Source: Thauera humireducens (lineage in GTDB: Bacteria; Pseudomonadota; Gammaproteobacteria; Burkholderiales; Rhodocyclaceae). From it: a stretch of 64,000 nucleotides of DNA. The stretch's first letter is position 1; every line of letters begins with the position of its first letter. The stretch is from the NCBI RefSeq assembly GCF_001051995.2, contig NZ_CP014646.1, positions 1,922,001 through 1,986,000 of the forward strand, given 5' to 3'. A program made the translations under genes and the position numbers. Shown in pieces: positions 33,428-41,164 of the stretch. Under the pieces are notes generated by a model. It searched no databases, was not told the DNA's origin, and saw nothing but the letters and a program-made list of their open reading frames with translations.

Positions 33428-34243
33428 ATGAGTTACCTCCAGGATCAGAAGCCCGTTACCCTGTTCGAGTTGGGCAAGATGCGCGCCGAAGGCCGCAAGA
33501 TCGTCATGCTCACTGGCTACGATGCCAGCTTCGCCGCACTGCTCGGCCGCGCCGGCGTCGACGTCGTGCTGATCGGCGACTCGCTCGGCAACGTGCTGCA
33601 GGGGCAGAAATCCACGCTGCCCGTCACGCTCGAGCACATGGCCTACCACACCGAATGCGTGGCGCGCGCCGGTGCGCGTCCGCTGGTGCTCACCGACATG
33701 CCCTTCGGCACCTACCACGAGAGCCGGGAGCAGGCCATGCGCAACGCCGCGCGCCTGATGGCCGCCGGTGCCCAGATGGTCAAGATCGAGGGCGGCGAGT
33801 TCATGGCCGAGACCGTGCGCTTCCTGGTCGAGCGCGGCGTACCCGTCTGCGCCCACATCGGCCTGACGCCGCAGTCGGTGCATCAGCTCGGCGGCTATCG
33901 CGTGCAGGGCCGCAGCGACGAAGGCGCAGCGCGCCTGAAGGCCGACGCCCTGGCGCTGGAACAGGCCGGCGCCGCACTCATGGTCATGGAGATGGTGCCC
34001 GCCGCCCTCGCCGGCGAGATCACCGCCAGCCTCACGACGATGGCCACCATCGGCATCGGCGCAGGCGCCGGCTGTGACGGCCAGGTGCTGGTGCTCCACG
34101 ACATGCTCGGCATCTTTCCCGGGAAGACGGCGCGCTTCGTGCGCAACTTCATGGATGGCGCCAGCAGCATCGAGGACGCCGTGGCGCGCTACGCAGCCGC
34201 GGTGCGCGACGGCAGCTTCCCCGCCCCCGAACACTGTTACTGA
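33428..34243 (+). CDS. panB: 3-methyl-2-oxobutanoate hydroxymethyltransferase
   Basis: 271 residues. Makes ketopantoate from alpha-ketoisovalerate and methylene-tetrahydrofolate, first step of pantothenate synthesis. Visible: [32 protein letters not shown] with the metal-binding Asp, [21 protein letters not shown] and the MEMVPAALA stretch containing the catalytic Glu. The start is the ATG at 33428, with AGGAG seven bases upstream; the frame from 33140 belongs to the kinase region. panC follows 41 bases later. Its substrate comes from the ilv pathway also encoded in this window. Confidence 0.96.
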   Translation: MSYLQDQKPVTLFELGKMRAEGRKIVMLTGYDASFAALLGRAGVDVVLIGDSLGNVLQGQKSTLPVTLEHMAYHTECVARAGARPLVLTDMPFGTYHESREQAMRNAARLMAAGAQMVKIEGGEFMAETVRFLVERGVPVCAHIGLTPQSVHQLGGYRVQGRSDEGAARLKADALALEQAGAALMVMEMVPAALAGEITASLTTMATIGIGAGAGCDGQVLVLHDMLGIFPGKTARFVRNFMDGASSIEDAVARYAAAVRDGSFPAPEHCY

Positions 34244-34284
34244 GCGTCGCGCGCGACGTCCACGACCCGAACAACGGTTTCCGC

Positions 34285-35112
34285 ATGCAGATCCATCACA
34301 CCATCGAAAGCCTGCGCGCCGCCCGCGCCACTGCCGGCAAGGTCGCCCTCGTCCCCACCATGGGCAACCTGCACGAAGGCCACATCACGCTGATGCGCCA
34401 GGCCGGCGAGAAGGCCGACTGCGTGATGGCCAGCATCTTCGTCAATCGCCTGCAGTTCGGCGTCGGCGAGGACTTCGAGCGCTACCCGCGCACGCTCGCA
34501 GCCGACTGCGAGAAACTCGAGGCCGCGGGCGTGACCCACGTGTTCGCGCCCGACGAGGCGGAGATGTATCCGCAGCCGCAGCGCTACCACATCGATCCGG
34601 CGCCGGCCCAGGTCTCCATCCTCGAGGGCGAGTTCCGGCCCGGCCATTTCCGCGGCGTCGCCACCGTCGTGCTGAAGCTGCTCAACATCGTGCAGCCGGA
34701 CATCGCACTGTTCGGCAAGAAGGACTACCAGCAGCTGATGGTGCTGTCGAACATGGTGCGCGAGATGGCGCTGCCGGTCGAAGTGCTGCCGGGAGAGACC
34801 GTACGCGCCGACGACGGCCTGGCGCTGTCTTCGCGCAATGGTTACCTGAGCGCCGACGAGCGCGCCCGTGCGCCGCTGCTCTACCGCCTGCTGTGCCGCA
34901 TTTGCGACGCGGTGCGGTCCGGCGACCACGACCTGCTCAAGCTCGAGACCGACGCCATGGACGAACTTGCCGCGGCCGGCTGGGCGCCCGACTACGTCGC
35001 GGTGCGGCGTCGTGCCGACCTGCAGCCGCCGGTGCACATGGACGACCCGCTGGTCGTGCTCGCCGCCGCACGTCTTGGCCGCACCCGGCTGATCGACAAC
35101 ATCGAAATCTGA
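34285..35112 (+). CDS. panC: Pantothenate synthetase
   Basis: 275 residues. ATP-dependent condensation of pantoate with beta-alanine. The N-terminal nucleotidylyltransferase motif is [10 protein letters not shown] (HxGH type). [20 protein letters not shown] and LSSRNGYLS, the KMSKS-equivalent loop, follow. The start is the ATG at 34285. It is in an operon with panB. Confidence 0.96.
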   Translation: MQIHHTIESLRAARATAGKVALVPTMGNLHEGHITLMRQAGEKADCVMASIFVNRLQFGVGEDFERYPRTLAADCEKLEAAGVTHVFAPDEAEMYPQPQRYHIDPAPAQVSILEGEFRPGHFRGVATVVLKLLNIVQPDIALFGKKDYQQLMVLSNMVREMALPVEVLPGETVRADDGLALSSRNGYLSADERARAPLLYRLLCRICDAVRSGDHDLLKLETDAMDELAAAGWAPDYVAVRRRADLQPPVHMDDPLVVLAAARLGRTRLIDNIEI

Positions 35113-35243
35113 GCCCTCGCAGCCATCAGGGTTCGTCCCTGCTTGCACTCGACCGCGCTTCGTACCACTCTATGCAAACCGGGCTGCTTGCCGCATGTCG
35201 GCAGACAGCTCTGTCGCGCACAAACCAAGGAGGGAGAAGAACG

Positions 35244-35690
35244 ATGACGACGAGCGTCAAGCAGGTTCTTGAGCAGAAAGGCAGCGCATTCCACGCCGTG
35301 CGTCCTACCGATTCGGTGTTCGATGCGCTGTCGCTGATGGCGCAGTTCGATATTGGCTCGGTGATCGTCACCGATGGTGACCGACTGCTGGGTATCTTCA
35401 CCGAACGCGACTACGCGCGCAAAGTGGTCCTGAAGGGCCTGCTGTCGCGCGATGTGCGCGTGGGCGACCTGATGACCCCCAATCCCTGCACCGTCACGCC
35501 GGCGCACACCGTGGACGAAGTCATGCACATCATGACCGACAACCGCTTCCGGCACGTGCCGGTCGTCGAGCACGGCAGGATCGTGGGCATCGTGACGATC
35601 GGCGACATGGTGAAGTCCATCGTCAGCCAGCAGCAGGCCACCATCAAGCAGCTCGAAAGCTATATTGCCGGCGACCTGGCGGCCGAGTGA
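35244..35690 (+). CDS. Tandem CBS-domain protein
   Basis: 148 residues consisting of two CBS domains (about 8-60 and 75-130; second one RFRHVPVVEHGRIVGIVTIGDMVK). Such small CBS pairs usually bind adenosyl ligands and regulate partners. Partner unknown. A strong ribosome site (AGGAGGGAGAAG) lies just before the ATG at 35244. 131 bases separate it from panC, so it may have its own promoter, although I see no clear one. A strong terminator follows. Confidence 0.9.
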   Translation: MTTSVKQVLEQKGSAFHAVRPTDSVFDALSLMAQFDIGSVIVTDGDRLLGIFTERDYARKVVLKGLLSRDVRVGDLMTPNPCTVTPAHTVDEVMHIMTDNRFRHVPVVEHGRIVGIVTIGDMVKSIVSQQQATIKQLESYIAGDLAAE

Positions 35691-35704
35691 GGCGCCCCCT
35701 TCGC

Positions 35705-35760
35705 GCAATGCAGAACGCCGGGTCGAAAGCCCGGCGTTCTGCATTGCAGTGCCCCGTTTT
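35705..35760 (+). terminator. Strong stem-loop terminator between CBS gene and pepN
   Basis: A perfect 18-bp stem (35705-35722 with 35730-35747) and a seven-base loop TCGAAAG, followed after nine bases by TTTT. It lies between convergent genes and may serve both strands. Confidence 0.8.
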
Positions 35761-35771
35761 GCGACAGGCGC

Positions 35772-38444
35772 TCAGTCCAGCGCCTTGCCGACGACCTCTG
35801 CAACGTCGGGCGACAGGTCCGGACTGGCCAGCACGCGCTCGAGTTGCGAGCGGATGCTCGCCTGCAACGCCGGCACGAAATGGCGCCAGTTTTCCAGCGC
35901 GCGCGCCATGCGCGCTGCGACCTGCGGGTTCTTCGCGTTGAGCGCGATCACCTGATCGGCCCAGAAGACGTGCCCGCTGCCGTCGGCGGCATGGAATTCG
36001 CCGGGGTTGGCACGGAAATAGGTGCCCAGCAGCGCATAGACCTTGTTGGGGTTCGACAGGCTGAAGGCCGCATCCGCCATCAGCGCCTTCACCCGCGCCA
36101 GCGTGGGCGCGGCGGCGGCGTCCCAGCGCCAGGCGCCGGCCTGCAGCGCGAACCACTTGTCGAGCACCAGCGCATCGTCGCGGTAGCGCGCGTGGAAGGC
36201 GGCCAGCACCGCCTCGCGCGCAGGGTGCGTGCTCTGCACCAGCGCCGCGAGCGCACCGAAACGCTCGGTCATGTTGGTCGCCCCCTCGAAGCGACGCTGG
36301 GCGAGCGCCAGCCCTTCGGCATTGCCCGCCGCCGCCAGATAGCGCAGCGCCAGGTTGGCGAGCGCGCGGCGACCGGCATCGCCCGGGTGGTAGCGGTACG
36401 GGCCGGGCACCTGCATCGCCTCGCAGGTCGAGAGCCATTCGGCCGCGAGCGACGTCCCCAGCGTGCGCATCAGCCGCACGAGCGCCGCCCGCAGCGCCAG
36501 CGGATCGGCCGGCTTCATGCGCTCGAGCAGATAGGCCTCGCCGGGCAGCGCCAGCGCCTGCGCGCGGAAGGCCGGGTCCAGCGCGGCGTTGCCGAGCAGC
36601 GCGCGGAAGGCGTCGAGGAAGGCGGCCGGCACGCCAGCCGACGGGTCGGCGGCCATCGCCAGCGCCACGCGCTCGGCGTAGCGCTGCGCGGCGTCCCAGC
36701 GATTGCAGGGATCGGCATCGTGCGCCATGCGGAAGGCGAGGCGCGCATCGTCCTCGTCGAGTTCGAGGATCACCGGCGCCGAGAAGCCGCGCAGCAATGA
36801 GGGCACGGGCTCGGCGGTCAGGCCGACGAAGCGGAAGCTCTGCGACGCCTCGGTGAGCTTGAGCACGCGCGTCGTGGGGCCCGGCTGGGATTCGCCCTCG
36901 AGCTGCAGCGGGCAGTCGCGCCCGTCCGGTCCGATGAGGCCGGCCGCCACCGGGATCACCAGCGGCAGCTTGGCGTGCTCGCCGGGTGTCGCCGGCGTGC
37001 TCTGGGCCAGCGTCAGCGTGTAGCTGCCATCGGCGGCATTCCACTGCCCGCTGGCCTTCACCCGTGGCGTACCGGCCTGGCTGTACCAGTGCATGAACTG
37101 GTCGAGGTCGAAGCCGTTGTTGGCCTCGGACATCACCTCGACGAAATCGTCGCAGGTCACAGCCTGGCCGTCGAAGTAGCTGAAGTAGAGATCCATGCCG
37201 TTGCGGAACCCCTCGGGCCCCAGCAGGGTGTGCAGCATGCGGATGACTTCCGCGCCCTTCTCATACACCGTGGCGGTGTAGAAGTTGTTGATCTCCTGGT
37301 AGCTGTCCGGGCGGATCGGGTGCGCCATCGGCCCTGCATCCTCGGGGAACTGTGCAGCGCGCAGCACACGCACATCGTCGATGCGCTTGACCGCGCACGC
37401 GGAAGCCGCGCCCTCGGCACCCGCCGCACGCGCCAGCATGTCCGCCGAGAACTGCTGGTCACGGAAGACCGTGAGTCCTTCCTTCAGCGTGAGCTGGAAC
37501 CAGTCGCGGCAGGTGACGCGGTTGCCGGTCCAGTTGTGGAAATACTCGTGCGCCACCACGCTCTCGACGTTCTCGTAATCGACGTCGGTAGCGGTGTCGG
37601 GCTTGGCGAGGATGAACTTGGTGTTGAAGATGTTCAGCCCCTTGTTCTCCATCGCCCCCATGTTGAAGTCGGCCACGGCGACGATCATGAAGCGGTCGAG
37701 GTCGAGCTCGAGGCCGAAGGTCTCCTCGTCCCAGCGCATCGAATGGACGAGCGAGTCCATCGCGTGCTCGACGCGGTCGAGATTGCCTGCTTCCACCCAC
37801 ACCTGCAGCAGCACCTCGCGACCTGACATCGTCTCCACCGTGCGCTCGTACGCGACGAGGTCTGCAGCGACCAGCGCGAACAGGTAGGACGGCTTCGGGA
37901 ACGGGTCTTCCCACTTCGCGTAATGGCGGCCACCCGGTAGTTCGCCCTGCTCGACCAGGTTGCCGTTGGACAGCAGCACCGGGCAGGTCTTGCGGTCCGC
38001 CTCGAGCGTGACGGTGAAGCGTGCCATCACGTCCGGACGGTCGGGAAAGCAGGTGATGCGGCGGAAGCCCTCGGCCTCGCACTGGGTGAAGAAGCCGCCG
38101 TTCGACAGGTAGAGGCCCGACAGCGTGGTGTTGGCCTTCGGGTTGATGCGGGTCTGAACCTCGACGACGACGCGCTCGCCGTCGGCCTCGATCTCGAGCA
38201 GCGCACCCTGCTCGCGCACGGCCTGCGGCGCCTGCCCGTCGACGGTCAGCGACAGCCGTTCGAGATCCTCGCCCCACAGCCGGATCGGGCCGGCCTCGGC
38301 TTCACGGTTGCGCACGCACAGCATGCGGTTGGTCACGACGGTGGACTCGGGCTCGAGACGGAAATGCAGATCGACGGTCTCGACCTTCCAGGCCAGCGGC
38401 TGGTAGTCGGCGCGCTGGATGCTTGGGGCGTGTTCTGTTTTCAT
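35772..38444 (-). CDS. pepN: Aminopeptidase N
   Basis: 890 residues, the usual length for bacterial M1 aminopeptidases. Zinc metalloenzyme that removes N-terminal residues from peptides in the cytoplasm. The exopeptidase motif GAMEN (MGAMENKGLNIF) and the zinc motif HEYFH (HExxH, in VVAHEYFHNWTGNRVT) are both present. Four domains are expected; the C-terminal half is helical. The ATG at 38444 has GGAG six bases upstream; the 22-codon upstream extension is not family-like. It is last in the minus-strand group after the Usp gene (99-base gap, so possibly its own promoter). Confidence 0.96.
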   Translation of the reverse strand: MKTEHAPSIQRADYQPLAWKVETVDLHFRLEPESTVVTNRMLCVRNREAEAGPIRLWGEDLERLSLTVDGQAPQAVREQGALLEIEADGERVVVEVQTRINPKANTTLSGLYLSNGGFFTQCEAEGFRRITCFPDRPDVMARFTVTLEADRKTCPVLLSNGNLVEQGELPGGRHYAKWEDPFPKPSYLFALVAADLVAYERTVETMSGREVLLQVWVEAGNLDRVEHAMDSLVHSMRWDEETFGLELDLDRFMIVAVADFNMGAMENKGLNIFNTKFILAKPDTATDVDYENVESVVAHEYFHNWTGNRVTCRDWFQLTLKEGLTVFRDQQFSADMLARAAGAEGAASACAVKRIDDVRVLRAAQFPEDAGPMAHPIRPDSYQEINNFYTATVYEKGAEVIRMLHTLLGPEGFRNGMDLYFSYFDGQAVTCDDFVEVMSEANNGFDLDQFMHWYSQAGTPRVKASGQWNAADGSYTLTLAQSTPATPGEHAKLPLVIPVAAGLIGPDGRDCPLQLEGESQPGPTTRVLKLTEASQSFRFVGLTAEPVPSLLRGFSAPVILELDEDDARLAFRMAHDADPCNRWDAAQRYAERVALAMAADPSAGVPAAFLDAFRALLGNAALDPAFRAQALALPGEAYLLERMKPADPLALRAALVRLMRTLGTSLAAEWLSTCEAMQVPGPYRYHPGDAGRRALANLALRYLAAAGNAEGLALAQRRFEGATNMTERFGALAALVQSTHPAREAVLAAFHARYRDDALVLDKWFALQAGAWRWDAAAAPTLARVKALMADAAFSLSNPNKVYALLGTYFRANPGEFHAADGSGHVFWADQVIALNAKNPQVAARMARALENWRHFVPALQASIRSQLERVLASPDLSPDVAEVVGKALD

Positions 38445-38543
38445 TGTTTCTCCGGCTCCGCGCACGGGCGCGGAAAGGCATGAGTGTACGCTGCACGCCC
38501 GATGACGCACAGCGTGAAAGCCGCAGGGGATCGAGCGTGACGC

Positions 38544-39440
38544 TCAGCCCGCGCTGCCGTCGATGACCAGCACGTCGGCCGTGGACTGGGCGAGGACATG
38601 TTGGGTGACACTGCCGAGCAGGAGTTCCTCGAGCAGCCCGACCCCGCGCTTGCCGATCACGATCAGGTCGCAGTCCTGCTCCTGTTCCTGGTTCAGGATC
38701 TGCGAGGTCGCCTCGCCGTGGAGCACGAGGCGCCGCACGCGATGCGCGTCCACGCCCGTCAGCGCGACAAGATCGTTCATCTTTGCGGTTGCATCGCGCC
38801 TTGCATGGACGCGCAGGTTGGCGAGTTCGCTTTCCTCGACCCCGGCGTAGCGCAGCTTGCCCTCGAACGGCACCTCGAAGGCGTGCAGCAGCACGTACTC
38901 GGCCTGTGGCGCAACGGCATGTGCAAGCGCCAGGGCCTCGACCGAGCGGGGCGAGAAATCGACCGGCAGCAGCACGCGGCGGTAGGTCTCGTGCGGCACC
39001 TGCTTGACCACCAGCAGCGGGCGACTGCTGGTACGCAGCACCCGCTCGGTGGTCGATCCGACCAGCAGTTCGCGCACGAAACCGGCGCCGCGCGCGCCCA
39101 TCACGACCAGATCGGCGTCAATGGCGTCGGCGTGACTGCCGATCTCGCCGCGCACCGACCCGACGCCGAGCTGCACGTCGGGCTTGGCGCCATAGCGCTG
39201 GCCGATCTCGCCTGCCAGGGTCTCGACCTCATCCCGCACTTCCGCCAGCAGCCTTTGCTCCAGGCTCGCAGACTGCGCATCGAGCAGATGACGAAATGCA
39301 TCGAAAGCACTCACCGACACGACGTGCTGCAGGCACAGTCGGGCGCCCGACTCGGCCGCCATCAGCGCGGCGCGTGCGACCGCGTGGCGGGCCAGGGCGG
39401 ACAGGTCGGTGGTGGCAAGGATGGTGCGCAGTTCACGCAT
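38544..39440 (-). CDS. Tandem universal stress protein
   Basis: 298 residues, two UspA domains (about 1-145 and 150-296). Each has the ATP-binding end motif: VMGARGAGFVRELLVGSTTERVL in the first half and VIGKRGVGLLEELLLGSVTQHVL in the second, of the G-2x-G-9x-G(S/T) type. So both halves may bind ATP, as in E. coli UspE-like proteins. The gene lies 11 bases after the CPA2 antiporter and is probably co-transcribed, suggesting a link to ion stress. Confidence 0.92.
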   Translation of the reverse strand: MRELRTILATTDLSALARHAVARAALMAAESGARLCLQHVVSVSAFDAFRHLLDAQSASLEQRLLAEVRDEVETLAGEIGQRYGAKPDVQLGVGSVRGEIGSHADAIDADLVVMGARGAGFVRELLVGSTTERVLRTSSRPLLVVKQVPHETYRRVLLPVDFSPRSVEALALAHAVAPQAEYVLLHAFEVPFEGKLRYAGVEESELANLRVHARRDATAKMNDLVALTGVDAHRVRRLVLHGEATSQILNQEQEQDCDLIVIGKRGVGLLEELLLGSVTQHVLAQSTADVLVIDGSAG

Positions 39441-39451
39441 GGCACGGGCTC

Positions 39452-41164
39452 CTAGGATTGCGGGGGTTGGGTGTCTTGCGGCACGGCGGACGACGCCGCA
39501 CGGTGCGCATCCTCGAAGGCGATCTCGGCAGCAAAGCTGCGCGCGGCGTAGTCCGCAGCGTCGTTGAACGGGTTCAGCACGCGGTTGACGCCCGCTGCAT
39601 CGAGTGCGCGACCATGGACCTCGTCACGCACCACCCCCGCGACGCGTCCGCGGAAGCCGGCCTCCTTCAGCGCGTTGAGAAAGGCGCGATTCGACTCCCA
39701 CTGGGGGAAGGTCGTGATCACCCAGCGCACCTGCTGCAACGGGAGCGACTCGAGGAAACCGGGATCTTCGCCATCGCCATAGCGCACGGGCTGTCGCAGC
39801 TTGCGCAGCTCGCGCACGGTCTCCGGGTCGAAATCGACACCGAGCACCTCGATACCGGCCTGGCGCAGCTGCCGCATCAGGCGGGAGCCGTAACGCCCCA
39901 TGCCGAACACGATGATGTCGGGATCGCCCGCGGGCCGCCCCAGGCGCTCCACCGCCAGTTCGCGAAACGGGCGCTTGCGCTCGAAGACGCCGAGCCAGGG
40001 TGCAAGCTTGCCGTAGAGCACGTGCGAGAACAGGATCATGTAGGTCGACATCATGATCGTCACCAGGCCAACCAGGGTGGTAAGACCCAGCGCCTCGATT
40101 CCGACATGGCCCAGGGTGATGCCCATGGCGACGAACACGATGGAGAACTCGCTGATCTGCGCCACCGTCAGACCAGCGAGGAAGCCCGTGCGCTTGCGAT
40201 ACCCCATGTAGCCCATGATCGCCATCACGATCAGCGGATTGCCGATCAGCACGAACAGGGACAGCACGACCGCAGGCCAGAGCTCGCCCCCCAAGGTGGA
40301 AAAGTCGAGTTCGGCGCCAAGGTCGACGAAGAAGAACAGCAGCATGAAGTCGCGAATGCCGGTGAGGCGCGCATTCATCGCCTCGCGGTAGGCAGTCGAG
40401 GCCAGCGAGAAACCGGCCATGAAGGCGCCCGCCTCCTTGCTGAAGCCGGCCCACTCGCCCACGGCCGCCAGCCCGGTCCCCCAGGCGATGGCGAAGATCA
40501 GCAGCGACTCCTGGGAACGCGCCATCGCCTCGACCAGGCGCGGCAGGACGAAACGCATCAGCACGAACATCAGCGCGGCGGCCCCCGCAAGCCGCAGCAG
40601 CAGCGAGCCCGCCACCTCGACCACCGCGGCCTCGCCTGCCCCGCGCAGCGCGCTCATGGCCATCATCGCCAGCACCACGGCCACGTCCTGCACGATGAGG
40701 AAGCCGACCGCGATGCGGCCGTGCAGCGAATCGAGCTCGTGCTTGTCCGACAGCAGCTTGACGACGATGATGGTGCTGGAAAAGGTCAGCGCCACCGCGA
40801 CGTAGATCGCCTCCATCACGTCCTTGCCCATCAGCAGGATGAGAACGAAGCCGAAGACGATGGTGAACGCCAGCTGCCCGAGCCCGGTCGCAAGCGCAAC
40901 CGGGCCGATGTGGCGGATGTGGTGCAGGTCGAGCTTCAGCCCGACGACGAACAGCAGCACCGTGACGCCGATCTCGGCCAGCAGCGCGATCTGGTCGTGC
41001 GCCTTGACGATCCCGAACACCGCGGGCCCGACCAGGATGCCGACCACGATGTAGGCGATCAGCACCGGCTGGCGCAGCCGAACCGCAATGGCACCGGCCA
41101 CCGCCGAAATCAGCAACAGCAACGCGAACTCGGCATAAGGCCCATGGGCCATCAGTTCCTGCAT
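39452..41164 (-). CDS. CPA2 cation:proton antiporter with RCK/TrkA-N domain
   Basis: 570 residues. About 12 membrane segments in the first 390 residues, KefB/YbaL-like (AEIGVTVLLFVVGLKLD; SSTIIVVKLLSDKHELD; FLIVQDVAVVL with the ion-binding acidic residue). Then a cytoplasmic RCK-N Rossmann domain (IIVFGMGRYGSRL; DFDPETV). Exchanges K+ or Na+ for protons; the ion is not clear. No full RCK-C domain is seen. The start ATG overlaps the stop of the P-type ATPase by one base (TGATG), so translation is coupled. The Usp protein gene follows 11 bases later. Confidence 0.9.
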   Translation of the reverse strand: MQELMAHGPYAEFALLLLISAVAGAIAVRLRQPVLIAYIVVGILVGPAVFGIVKAHDQIALLAEIGVTVLLFVVGLKLDLHHIRHIGPVALATGLGQLAFTIVFGFVLILLMGKDVMEAIYVAVALTFSSTIIVVKLLSDKHELDSLHGRIAVGFLIVQDVAVVLAMMAMSALRGAGEAAVVEVAGSLLLRLAGAAALMFVLMRFVLPRLVEAMARSQESLLIFAIAWGTGLAAVGEWAGFSKEAGAFMAGFSLASTAYREAMNARLTGIRDFMLLFFFVDLGAELDFSTLGGELWPAVVLSLFVLIGNPLIVMAIMGYMGYRKRTGFLAGLTVAQISEFSIVFVAMGITLGHVGIEALGLTTLVGLVTIMMSTYMILFSHVLYGKLAPWLGVFERKRPFRELAVERLGRPAGDPDIIVFGMGRYGSRLMRQLRQAGIEVLGVDFDPETVRELRKLRQPVRYGDGEDPGFLESLPLQQVRWVITTFPQWESNRAFLNALKEAGFRGRVAGVVRDEVHGRALDAAGVNRVLNPFNDAADYAARSFAAEIAFEDAHRAASSAVPQDTQPPQS

